A stretch of 55,721 bases of DNA from Flavobacteriales bacterium (GCA_009885545.1 VFKM01000013.1:1-55721); one strand, 5' to 3'. Positions 28,250 through 37,238 are shown, counted from the stretch's first letter. The notes: generated by a model not told the origin, from the letters alone. Made by a program: numbers and translations.

Positions 28250-29464
28250 ATGAGTTTGTTCGATACTCCAAAACATTCATATAGTGATTTTTACGACATT
28301 GCTCGTTTTCGTTTGGCATGGAGAATAAACATTTTTCTAACTTTTGGCTTATTTGCTATTTCTGTTTTTTACATTTTCCATAATACTACGACTGCAGTAC
28401 AATATTTTTCTGGATTTGTAATTGCCATGACAGGAGTTTTGTTTTTACTTGTTACAAAGAAATTTATTATAGTTTCTTATATTATGATTATTTGCTCCAT
28501 TTTTTTGGTGGGTTCATCTCTTTTTTTCGTTAAAAACATCCCACATTTTATAGAACCACTCTGGTTAATTATTATCGCCATTTTCGCTTATTTCAATCTC
28601 GGTAAGCAAATTGGGCATTCAGTACTTACTATTGTGGCATTAACAATTTCAATATATTTTTATTTCTTCTTGAATGATAATGAAACATTGAAAACTTCAA
28701 TGTCTTCTATCAATTTGATTGGTACAATATTAGAACTTTGTCTTTGTTCGTTTATCGTGGGGTTTTTTCTTTTAAATTTCATTAATGCCACAGCTGATGC
28801 AGAGCAGAAATTTCGAGAAGCCAATGAAGCGTTAAACGAACAAAACAAGATGATTCATATTCAAAATGAAGAAAAAACTGTTTTGTTGCAGGAAATTCAT
28901 CATCGTGTAAAAAACAATTTACAAGTTATTACTAGCTTATTACGTTTGCAGTCTGCAGACATTGAATCACTTGAAACAAAAATGCACTTCGATGATGCAA
29001 TAAATCGAATAATGACTATGTCGTTGATTCATCAAAAAATGTATCAAACAAAAAATCTTTCACAATTGGATGTTTCAGACTATTTCAAAACGTTAATAAA
29101 TGATTTGATTCTTTCTTCTTCTATTATCATTCCAATAGAAATTTCAATCAATTCAAAATTAGAAAGAGTTGGAACCAAAACAATTGTGCCACTTGCTTTG
29201 TTGATTACTGAGCTAGTATCAAACTCACTTAAACACGCTTTTAGTGAAAGAGGAAAAATCACTGTTTATTTAAGTGTAGAAAAAAATAATGTTTTTGATT
29301 TAACCTACCAAGATAATGGTGTTTGGAAAGAAAAAATCAATCCTAATTCATTTGGGCTTCAACTTATCGAAGCGTTAATTGAGCAATTAGAAGGGAAGAT
29401 GAGTTTCAATACAAAAGAAAATTGTACTGAATATCAATTTACTTTAAGTAATTTGGACGTTTAG
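28250..29464 (+). CDS. Membrane sensor histidine kinase, HisKA_2 type
   Basis: Several hydrophobic helices, then LLQEIHHRVKNNLQVITSLLRLQS and LITELVSNSLKHAF / NSFGLQLIEALIEQLEG ATPase motifs. Confidence 0.9.
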   Translation: MSLFDTPKHSYSDFYDIARFRLAWRINIFLTFGLFAISVFYIFHNTTTAVQYFSGFVIAMTGVLFLLVTKKFIIVSYIMIICSIFLVGSSLFFVKNIPHFIEPLWLIIIAIFAYFNLGKQIGHSVLTIVALTISIYFYFFLNDNETLKTSMSSINLIGTILELCLCSFIVGFFLLNFINATADAEQKFREANEALNEQNKMIHIQNEEKTVLLQEIHHRVKNNLQVITSLLRLQSADIESLETKMHFDDAINRIMTMSLIHQKMYQTKNLSQLDVSDYFKTLINDLILSSSIIIPIEISINSKLERVGTKTIVPLALLITELVSNSLKHAFSERGKITVYLSVEKNNVFDLTYQDNGVWKEKINPNSFGLQLIEALIEQLEGKMSFNTKENCTEYQFTLSNLDV

Positions 29465-29484
29465 TTTTAAATTCAAAATAATTA

Positions 29485-30063
29485 ATGTTTACAGGAATTA
29501 TAGAGCAATTAGGAGTTGTAAAAGGTATTAAAAAAGAAAATGGGAACATTGATTTTACTATTGGTGCGTCGTTTGTTTCTGAACTAAAAATCGATCAGAG
29601 CGTAGCCCATAATGGTTGCTGTTTAACTGTTGTTTCAAAAAACGAAAATGAATATGTTGTTACTGCTATAAAAGAAACTCTTGAAAAAACCAACTTAGGC
29701 ACTTGGAAAGTTGGAACAAAAGTAAATCTTGAACGTTGCATGCAAATGAATGGCAGATTGGATGGGCATATTGTACAAGGCCACGTTGATACTACTGCAG
29801 AATGTATTCAAATTGAGGATCAACAAGGAAGTTGGAAATATACATTTAATTACAACAATGAAAACGTAACAGTTGAAAAAGGATCAATCACAGTTAACGG
29901 AACAAGTTTGACTGTTGTAGGGTCAAGTGATCAAGAGTTTTCTGTTTGTATAATACCTTTTACATATGATCATACCAATTTTCATCAAATAGAAATTGGC
30001 GATAATGTAAATTTAGAATTCGATATTATTGGAAAATATGTGTTAAAACTAATGCAACGGTAA
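29485..30063 (+). CDS. ribE: Riboflavin synthase alpha subunit
   Basis: MFTGIIEQLGVVKGI, NGCCLTVV, GRLDGHIVQGHVDTTAE, GSITVNGTSLTVV. Confidence 0.95.
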   Translation: MFTGIIEQLGVVKGIKKENGNIDFTIGASFVSELKIDQSVAHNGCCLTVVSKNENEYVVTAIKETLEKTNLGTWKVGTKVNLERCMQMNGRLDGHIVQGHVDTTAECIQIEDQQGSWKYTFNYNNENVTVEKGSITVNGTSLTVVGSSDQEFSVCIIPFTYDHTNFHQIEIGDNVNLEFDIIGKYVLKLMQR

Positions 30064-30080
30064 TCCTTTGTTTTCAAGGA

Positions 30081-30617
30081 TTATTTCCATTTTTTAACGA
30101 TTCTCTTGGTCAATTTATTTCTTAAACGTTTGATAACAGAATCGCGATCTGAAATATTACCACATTTAATAATATCGCTTCCTACAAATGCTCCATTTCG
30201 ATAGAATAAAAATTCAAAACTAACCGACGTAACTTCTTCTCGGTATAGCGGATATAAATTTCCGGAATTTAATATTGTTTCCAAATTTTCTGTTCTATTC
30301 GAGGTTCTGAACTTTTTATCAAATCCCCGAATAGAAATTATAAGATACGTGTCTACACCTTTTGCGGTAACAATTTTTTGAATGGAATCAGAAATAATAC
30401 CTGCCGCATCACTTCCTAGTTTCATCACATTCAATGAAGGAATTGCTTTTACACCTGCGTCTGTCAATAATTCAGTTACATTTATTTCCACAGCATATCG
30501 ATCTTCTGACTTGTCCATTTGACCAATTACCAAAGTATTTGTTAAATGAATGTTTTTTGTTTGCCCGAAAGAAAAAGAAGCAATGAAAAGTAAAAGTATA
30601 AGAGCGTATTTTTTCAT
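30081..30617 (-). CDS. Secreted hypothetical protein
   Basis: Signal peptide MKKYALILLLFIASFSFGQ; intact 178 aa ORF. Confidence 0.65.
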   Translation of the reverse strand: MKKYALILLLFIASFSFGQTKNIHLTNTLVIGQMDKSEDRYAVEINVTELLTDAGVKAIPSLNVMKLGSDAAGIISDSIQKIVTAKGVDTYLIISIRGFDKKFRTSNRTENLETILNSGNLYPLYREEVTSVSFEFLFYRNGAFVGSDIIKCGNISDRDSVIKRLRNKLTKRIVKKWK

Positions 30618-30626
30618 TTTATAAAG

Positions 30627-31577
30627 TTAAAAAATTTCTTTTGCAATAGCTTTTACCATTGTCGAATTAGACATAGTATAATAATGTATACAAGGCACAC
30701 CTGCCTCTTTCAATTCTCTTGATTGCTGAATTCCCCATTCAATACCCAATTTTTCTACTTGCTTACTGTCTTTACATTTCAATAATTCTGAAGAAAGAGC
30801 TTCTGGATAATCAATTTTAAAGAATTTAGGTAAAAAAGTAATGTGTTCTAAGGTTTTAATTGGTTTCAATCCTGGAATAATTGGAACATTTATCCCTATT
30901 TCTCTACATGCCTTTACAAACGCAAAATACTTTTCATTATCGAAAAACATTTGAGTAACAATATATTCTGCGCCAGCCTCCACTTTTGCTTTCAAAAATT
31001 GCAAATCTGTTGTCAAATTCATTGCCTCGAAATGCTTTTCTGGATAACCAGCCGTTCCGATACAAAAATCTGTCGGTTCAAGCTGAACATCATCCATCAT
31101 GTAATTTCCTTTATTGATTTCTGTAACTTGTTCTATCAATTCAACAGCAAAACGATGTCCATCTTTGTGCGGTTTAAATGATGTTTCCGTTTTTATTGAA
31201 TCCCCTCTTAGAGCTAATACATTATCAATTCCCAAAAATTGAAGATCGATTAGGGCATTTTCTGTTTCTTCTTTACTAAATCCACCACAAATCAAATGAG
31301 GAACTGCATCGACTTGATATTTGTTCATAATAGCAGCACAGATTCCTACTGTCCCAGGACGTTTTCTGATGGCAATTTTTTCCAAAAGTCCGTTTTCACG
31401 TTCTTTATAAATAAATTCTTCTCTGTGGTACGTTACATTGACAAAACGTGGCTTAAATTCCATTAATGGATCGATTCCATCATAAATCGATTGAATACTT
31501 TTTCCTTTTAACGGTGGCAATATTTCAAACGAGAATAAAGTGTCTTTTGCCGATTGAAGATGTTCTGTGACTTTCAT
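30627..31577 (-). CDS. metF: Methylenetetrahydrofolate reductase
   Basis: FSFEILPPLKGKS, VTYHRE, GIDNVLALRGDS, IVTQMFFDNEKYFAFV, PIIPGLKPI. Confidence 0.95.
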   Translation of the reverse strand: MKVTEHLQSAKDTLFSFEILPPLKGKSIQSIYDGIDPLMEFKPRFVNVTYHREEFIYKERENGLLEKIAIRKRPGTVGICAAIMNKYQVDAVPHLICGGFSKEETENALIDLQFLGIDNVLALRGDSIKTETSFKPHKDGHRFAVELIEQVTEINKGNYMMDDVQLEPTDFCIGTAGYPEKHFEAMNLTTDLQFLKAKVEAGAEYIVTQMFFDNEKYFAFVKACREIGINVPIIPGLKPIKTLEHITFLPKFFKIDYPEALSSELLKCKDSKQVEKLGIEWGIQQSRELKEAGVPCIHYYTMSNSTMVKAIAKEIF

Positions 31578-31640
31578 TGTATCAATTATTGAGGTGCAAA
31601 GATACTTTACAATTGGGAATTAAGAATTAAGAATTGTTAA

Positions 31641-32312
31641 TTAAATCATTCTAGACAAACATGTTGATGCTACTTCCAAATCCATCTTACTTGTAATTTT
31701 TATGTTTTCACTATTGCCTTCGACTAAGTGGATTACAAAACCTGCTTGTTCAACAAGACTTGCGTCATCTGTAATTCCTTCGTGAAAAGGCATATTATAA
31801 GCTGTTTCCAATACGTTTCTTTTGAAACATTGAGGTGTTTGAACAATACAATATTCTGTTCTTTTCACTGCTTTTGAGCCATCATCAAACACCTGTCGTA
31901 ATGATTCATTGAGTTGAATTACTGGAATTACTTGGTCGTGTTTTTCAACTGCCGTAAAACATCTTGATAATGTCTCAGTACTCACGAGTGGTCTTACACC
32001 ATCGTGAACTACAATAAAATCTCCTGTACAAATTTTTAATGCATTTTTGATAGAATGATATCTTTCATCTCCTCCGTCTACAATTATATGAGGAATAAAA
32101 CATGTGTGTTTTTGTAAAATATCTTGCCAATATTCTTTCCATTCCGTTGGAAGCGTAAGAATTAATTGAGCATTCATATCATATTTGAAAAACAATTCTA
32201 GCGTATGCATCAGAATAGGCTTCCCAGCAATTTCGATAAATTGTTTGGGGATATCACTTCCCATTCTCTTACCAATTCCTCCTGCTGTTATTATAATAGA
32301 ATATTTACTCAT
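31641..32312 (-). CDS. ispD: 2-C-methyl-D-erythritol 4-phosphate cytidylyltransferase
   Basis: IITAGGIGKRMGSDIPKQFIEIAGKPILMHT, VVHDGVRPLVS, TDDASLVEQAG. Confidence 0.94.
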   Translation of the reverse strand: MSKYSIIITAGGIGKRMGSDIPKQFIEIAGKPILMHTLELFFKYDMNAQLILTLPTEWKEYWQDILQKHTCFIPHIIVDGGDERYHSIKNALKICTGDFIVVHDGVRPLVSTETLSRCFTAVEKHDQVIPVIQLNESLRQVFDDGSKAVKRTEYCIVQTPQCFKRNVLETAYNMPFHEGITDDASLVEQAGFVIHLVEGNSENIKITSKMDLEVASTCLSRMI

Positions 32313-32338
32313 TGAATATCTTTTACACTAAAACAAAA

Positions 32339-32368
32339 AAGGTTGTTGACCTACAGATCAACAACCTT
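32339..32368 (-). terminator. Terminator of the 61-aa membrane protein gene
   Basis: AAGGTTGTTGA/TCAACAACCTT with A run at 32335-32340 (minus-strand T tract). Confidence 0.85.
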
Positions 32369-32391
32369 TATATATTTTATAATGAATAGAA

Positions 32392-32577
32392 TTATTTTAA
32401 TTTGCCTTCCTTTTCAGCTTTAGCAGTAAGTTTACGTTGTATATTCAACCAATAGAACAAACCTACAAAACCAAGCACGATCAATGAATAATTGAACTTA
32501 TTTCCAACTGCATCAAAGAACTGAAAAGTCCATTGTAAAAAATCTGCTATTCCGTAAAAAAATGGTGAAGAACTCAT
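32392..32577 (-). CDS. Small single-helix membrane protein (DUF6341-like)
   Basis: 61 aa with central hydrophobic segment SLIVLGFVGLFYWL, Lys-rich tail and its own terminator; the family name is a weak recollection. Confidence 0.6.
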   Translation of the reverse strand: MSSSPFFYGIADFLQWTFQFFDAVGNKFNYSLIVLGFVGLFYWLNIQRKLTAKAEKEGKLK

Positions 32578-32660
32578 CTTATTTGTTTTTATATAATGAC
32601 AAAGAAAGTGATTTTTATTAAAAAAAAAGCTTTTTCAACTAGAAAATCACTTATTTGAAA

Positions 32661-33470
32661 TCATTCTATGATTTTTTCTGTTATTTGCCCTGATTTATTG
32701 AGGGCTGCAACAGCTAATGTCAACTCAATAAAATCATCTACGGAAAGTCTTTCAGGTCTTAACGTTAAAAATGTGTGGTCGAATTCCGTTCCACTAATTA
32801 ATTGTTTTATTGAATTACGTATTGTCTTTCTACGTTGGTTAAAACTCATTTTTACCAATTGAATGAACAGTTTTTCATCGCATGGTAAAGCGCCTCTTTC
32901 GTTACGTGTGCAACGGATCACCCCCGATTTTACTTTTGGTGGTGGGTTAAACACATGTTCATCAACCGTAAAGCAATATTCAATATCGTAGAATGCCTGA
33001 AAAATAACACTCATGATGCCGTATTTTTTTGAACCAGGCTTTTCTGCAATTCGCTCAGCAACCTCTTTTTGAAACATTCCCATTATTTCAGGAATTTGAT
33101 TTCGGTAATCCAAACATTTGAAAAGAATCTGAGTAGAAATATTGTATGGGAAATTTCCAACGACCCCAAAAGGCTCTTCTCCCATGATTTTCTTCAAATC
33201 CATTTTCAAAAAGTCTTGTTCAATTATTTTGTTTTCTAGCATTGGATAATGCTCATTCAAATAAGCAATTGAGTCTCTATCTATTTCGATTACATATAAA
33301 TCCAGCTCTTCGCGTTTCACCAAATATTCAGTAAGTGCTCCGGTTCCAGGACCAATTTCCAACACCTTATTACAGCCTTGGTGATTTCTATATTGATCTG
33401 CGATTTTTTGACAGATGTTTTTATCAATCAAAAAATGTTGACCAAGGTGCTTCTTCGCTCTTACTTTCAT
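32661..33470 (-). CDS. rsmA: 16S rRNA (adenine1518-N6/1519-N6) dimethyltransferase
   Basis: KKHLGQHFLIDKNI, VLEIGPGTGALTEYL, VVGNFPYNISTQILF, FNQRRKTIRNSIK. Confidence 0.96.
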   Translation of the reverse strand: MKVRAKKHLGQHFLIDKNICQKIADQYRNHQGCNKVLEIGPGTGALTEYLVKREELDLYVIEIDRDSIAYLNEHYPMLENKIIEQDFLKMDLKKIMGEEPFGVVGNFPYNISTQILFKCLDYRNQIPEIMGMFQKEVAERIAEKPGSKKYGIMSVIFQAFYDIEYCFTVDEHVFNPPPKVKSGVIRCTRNERGALPCDEKLFIQLVKMSFNQRRKTIRNSIKQLISGTEFDHTFLTLRPERLSVDDFIELTLAVAALNKSGQITEKIIE

Positions 33471-33471
33471 A

Positions 33472-33783
33472 CTATTTAAATTCTTCTATGATGTGCAAAA
33501 ATGTACGAAATGCAGCGAATTTGCCACTATATTTTTCTGAATGACTTTTCTGAAGTAAGGGTGCATGTTTTGATTGATATTCATCTAAAAGTTCTTGATT
33601 GGGAGACATATACGTAATTGCAAAGGTCACTCCTCCTTCTTCTTCACCTTGAACACGTGACAGTCTACTTTCAACAAAACAACCTGTTGCCATTACCTCA
33701 GGTATATGCGTTGTTCGCATCCAAGAAAGCCATTCTTCTGAAACCGATGGGTCAATACTAACCGTAACATTGTATAAAATCAT
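33472..33783 (-). CDS. DUF4286 family protein
   Basis: MILYNVTVSIDPSVSEEWLSWMRTTHIPEVMATG. Confidence 0.82.
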   Translation of the reverse strand: MILYNVTVSIDPSVSEEWLSWMRTTHIPEVMATGCFVESRLSRVQGEEEGGVTFAITYMSPNQELLDEYQSKHAPLLQKSHSEKYSGKFAAFRTFLHIIEEFK

Positions 33784-33787
33784 GGTG

Positions 33788-33795
33788 CAAAGTTA
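33788..33795 (-). promoter_or_regulatory. -7 box TAACTTTG immediately upstream of the DUF4286 ATG
   Basis: Minus strand TAACTTTGCACCATG; clear -33 element not seen. Confidence 0.5.
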
Positions 33796-33959
33796 CGTAG
33801 AATGATGAATTAGAAATTAGGAATTAGGAATTTATATTTGGGGAATAATAACAGCAAGTGATAATGCTAAAGTATGTGCTTTTAAATTATCATTTCAAAC
33901 ATCTAAATATTGTGTAGAACTATAATGATATAAAGATTTTTAAGCGTACTAAGATTAAT

Positions 33960-33996
33960 AAAAAAGAGGCACATTCGTTAAAAATATGCCTCTTTT
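33960..33996 (-). terminator. Terminator of the rhodopsin gene
   Basis: AAAAAGAGGCA...TGCCTCTTTTTT inverted repeat downstream of the rhodopsin stop. Confidence 0.8.
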
Positions 33997-34017
33997 TTAT
34001 TTTAATTAATGACAGAT

Positions 34018-34737
34018 TTAATCTTCACTTTTTCTACTCAAAGCATAGATTACTAGACCAAAACCAATTTTATTTATTGCATCTGCGATATTGTAAACAA
34101 TATCCATTGCATGCATAGCTTGTTTTGTATCTGCTACAGGTTGCCATCCGAATAATCCTCCTGGAGTCCCCAAAATGTAACCTAATGGATAAATTGCCCA
34201 ACCAACTAAAACAAACCAACCTAATATTTTTGTTGCTTTCGCTACTTGAGCACCGGCTGTTTGAGCCAACTTCGCAACTTCTCCAAACCAAATAATGTAA
34301 ACAATATAGAAATAAGCCGCGCCTGAAATTACTCCCCACAATACACTTCCATCTCGATCTAATACTTCACCAGCATAACCAGTTAACAGCATTACAAGAG
34401 ACGCAGTAATTAATTTCCATAATAAACCGATTTTTGCGCCTGCTTTTTTTGTGATTAAGTAGAATTCAACGCACATTAACGGCACCGTTAAAATCCAATC
34501 TACATAGCGGAAAAATGTAGGAGACTCACCAGTTTCTAAATTGTAATCTCTCATGTAGTAGTAATGAACTGCTGCAATAAAAGTAATTAATCCAGATACT
34601 AAAACAGAAGTTCTCCATTTTTGAGAGGTGTTATTTAACTCAAAAAAGAAGAAAACAGAAGCAGCCATCATGGCCATTGTTCCAATAAAGAACGTAAACG
34701 CGACATAGTTATCGCTTGCAATTTTTAAATGTTCCAT
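34018..34737 (-). CDS. Proteorhodopsin-type light-driven pump
   Basis: Seven hydrophobic helices; RYVDWILTVPLMCVEFYLI (D-T-E at pump positions), IWFGE, and Schiff-base Lys in IADAINKIGFGLVIY. Confidence 0.96.
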   Translation of the reverse strand: MEHLKIASDNYVAFTFFIGTMAMMAASVFFFFELNNTSQKWRTSVLVSGLITFIAAVHYYYMRDYNLETGESPTFFRYVDWILTVPLMCVEFYLITKKAGAKIGLLWKLITASLVMLLTGYAGEVLDRDGSVLWGVISGAAYFYIVYIIWFGEVAKLAQTAGAQVAKATKILGWFVLVGWAIYPLGYILGTPGGLFGWQPVADTKQAMHAMDIVYNIADAINKIGFGLVIYALSRKSED

Positions 34738-34811
34738 AGTTAAAAAATTTTAAATTCCTACTCTTTTGGCTTTTCGGATAGCGCCTTATCTTTTACATAA
34801 ACAAATTTTTA

Positions 34812-34879
34812 TTTTTTTGTTTAAAGATTCTGTAAATATGTTAAACAGTTTAAATTAATATTTGCTTTTTTTGTTTAAA
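34812..34879. repeat. Direct repeat TTTTTTTGTTTAAA x2
   Basis: Exact copies at 34812-34825 and 34866-34879, with TGTTAAACAGTTTAAAT between them. Confidence 0.7.
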
Positions 34880-35045
34880 TCCGCTTATTTCATTGAACTT
34901 TGACAGCCTAAAAAAAATTACTGAATGCTAATTTTGTTCGTTTACATAATATTTATGTTTTTTACTATTGCCCTATTTATATCAACTCATCCCCAATAAA
35001 ACCGTCTTTCCGTGAAAATTCCTATTTTTGACAAAAACACGTACT

Positions 35046-35936
35046 ATGTTAATGTCCATGACCGGTTTTGGAAAAGCGACCGGAAACTTTCAAAGCGATG
35101 CATTGAGCCCGTCGAATGGTAAAAAAGTATCCATTGAAATTCGCTCTCTGAATAGTAAAACATTGGACTTAAATGTTCGCATGTCTTCAGCTTATAGAGA
35201 AATAGAAGCTGAGATTCGCAAAGTGATTAGCGCATATATGGATCGAGGAAAAGTCGACGTTAATATCAACGTAGATAATACTGGAGATTCAAAGAATTAT
35301 ACGTTAAACAAAGATTTAGCTAAAGCATATTATACCGATTTAAAGGAAGTGAATGGATTGATTGGAGAAGAATCTGTGGACTATTTAGCAATGATTTTAA
35401 AAATGCCTGATATTCTAATCAATGAAAGAGAAGAAATTGGTCAGGAAGAAAAAGATTGGATTCTGGAATTGACAAAAGAAGCATGTGAAAACATGAATGA
35501 ATTCAGAAGACAAGAAGGAAAAGCTTTGGAAATTGAATTTACAGAACGAATAGAAGATATTCGTCGTTTGCTCAATGAAGTTCCTAAGTATGAAAATGAA
35601 CGTGTTGAGATTGTTCGTGCGCGTATGACTAAAGCGTTAGAAGAGTTAGAAAATAGCAAACATGATGATAATCGTTTGGAGCAAGAAATGATTTTCTACA
35701 TTGAGAAATTGGATGTTTCAGAAGAAAAAATGCGTTTAAGCAACCACTTGGACTATTATTTAGAAACAATGGTTCTTCCGCTTTCTGGTAAAAAATTGGG
35801 ATTCATTTCTCAAGAAATTGGTCGTGAAGTCAATACCTTAGGAAGCAAAAGTAACCATGCGGAAATGCAAAAATTGGTTGTTGACATGAAAGACAACTTA
35901 GAAAAAATTAAAGAACAAATATTAAATACACTTTAA
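35046..35936 (+). CDS. YicC family endoribonuclease-like protein
   Basis: MSMTGFGKATG, ISIEIRSLNSKTLDLNVRM, ETMVLPLSGKKLGFISQEIGREVNTLGSK. The listed TTG start (35028) overlaps a TATTTTTG -7 box, so ATG 35046 is preferred. Confidence 0.92.
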   Translation: MLMSMTGFGKATGNFQSDALSPSNGKKVSIEIRSLNSKTLDLNVRMSSAYREIEAEIRKVISAYMDRGKVDVNINVDNTGDSKNYTLNKDLAKAYYTDLKEVNGLIGEESVDYLAMILKMPDILINEREEIGQEEKDWILELTKEACENMNEFRRQEGKALEIEFTERIEDIRRLLNEVPKYENERVEIVRARMTKALEELENSKHDDNRLEQEMIFYIEKLDVSEEKMRLSNHLDYYLETMVLPLSGKKLGFISQEIGREVNTLGSKSNHAEMQKLVVDMKDNLEKIKEQILNTL

Positions 35937-35975
35937 GCTGATTGCAAAATTAGCACAAAGATAAAATTGAACTTT

Positions 35976-36548
35976 ATGCCAAAAGGAGGTAAATGCATTA
36001 TCTTTTCTGCTCCATCTGGAGCTGGTAAAACAACAATTGTTCATGCGTTGTTGGATGCAAATCTTGGATTAGAATTTTCAGTATCGGCTTGTAGTAGAGA
36101 ACCAAGAGGGAATGAAATTGATGGAAAAGATTACCATTTTTTAGGAGTTGAAGGATTCAAAAAGTACATTAAGGATGGGGCTTTTGTTGAATGGGAAGAG
36201 GTGTACACGAATAACTTTTATGGTACCCTAAAATCTGAAATTGAACAAATTTGGTCGCACAATAAAACCGTCATTTTTGATGTTGATGTAATCGGAGGGT
36301 TGAATCTTAAAAAAGTATTTCAAGAAAATGCACTTGCTATTTTTGTTCATCCACCCAGCTATGAAGAACTTGAAAAACGTTTGCGCCACAGAAGTACCGA
36401 AACGGAAGAAAAGATTTTGCAACGCATGAGCAAAGCACATAAAGAATTGAGTAGTGCTCCGGAATTTGATTTTATCTTAATCAACGATGATTTAGAAAAA
36501 GCAATACTCAAAGCAAAAGAATTGGTTCAAGAATTTATCGCAAAATGA
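35976..36548 (+). CDS. gmk: Guanylate kinase
   Basis: CIIFSAPSGAGKTTIVHAL, SVSACSREPRGNEIDGKDYHF; ATG 35976. Confidence 0.95.
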   Translation: MPKGGKCIIFSAPSGAGKTTIVHALLDANLGLEFSVSACSREPRGNEIDGKDYHFLGVEGFKKYIKDGAFVEWEEVYTNNFYGTLKSEIEQIWSHNKTVIFDVDVIGGLNLKKVFQENALAIFVHPPSYEELEKRLRHRSTETEEKILQRMSKAHKELSSAPEFDFILINDDLEKAILKAKELVQEFIAK

Positions 36549-37159
36549 AAATCGGATTATATTTCGGGACTTTTAATCCTATCCATGTTGGACATTTGGT
36601 GATTGCCAATTACATGGCTGACTTCACTGAATTGAATCAAGTTTGGTTGGTTGTTTCGCCACATAATCCATTGAAAGATAAAGCAACATTATTAACGGAT
36701 ATGCACCGTTTGGCATTAGTTAAAGTTGCAATTGACGACAACTCAAAACTTCGTGCGTGTGATATAGAATTTAATCTTCCAAAACCAAGTTATACCTCTA
36801 CAACGCTCGCTTATTTAAAGGAAAAATACCCAGAAAATGAGTTTGCTTTGATCATGGGTGAAGACAACTTGCGCACTTTGCATAAATGGAAAAACCATGA
36901 ATCCATCCTAATGAATCACAAGATTTATGTCTATCCGAGGGTTTTAACAACGCAGGAAGAAACAGAAGTTTCAGATATTAATGCTAAAATAGGGAATGAC
37001 TTTTCACAAAATGCAAATGTGATTTTCTGTGAAGACGCACCCGTGATGAAAGTGTCTGCCACCTTCGTGAGAAAGGCAATCAAAGACGGAAAAGATGTGC
37101 GGTATTTATTGACAGAGCCGGTGCATAAATACATTGAAGAAATGCACTTTTATAAGTAA
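36545..37159 (+). CDS. nadD: Nicotinate-nucleotide adenylyltransferase
   Basis: IGLYFGTFNPIHVGHLVIANYM, VSATFVRKAIKDGKDVRYLL; overlaps gmk by 4 nt. Confidence 0.95.
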   Translation: MKIGLYFGTFNPIHVGHLVIANYMADFTELNQVWLVVSPHNPLKDKATLLTDMHRLALVKVAIDDNSKLRACDIEFNLPKPSYTSTTLAYLKEKYPENEFALIMGEDNLRTLHKWKNHESILMNHKIYVYPRVLTTQEETEVSDINAKIGNDFSQNANVIFCEDAPVMKVSATFVRKAIKDGKDVRYLLTEPVHKYIEEMHFYK

Positions 37160-37238
37160 TTTGAGAGAATTATGAATTGTTAGTTATTAGTTGCTAGTTA
37201 TAATTTTCGAAGAGAACAAATCTATGTGACTTATGTGT

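Noticed and set aside
29465-29484. FMN riboswitch before ribE
   Set aside because: Only about 20 nt separate the upstream gene from ribE; no space for the aptamer.
34070-34339. 89-aa minus-strand ORF inside the rhodopsin gene
   Set aside because: Alternative-frame shadow of the rhodopsin CDS with no family resemblance.
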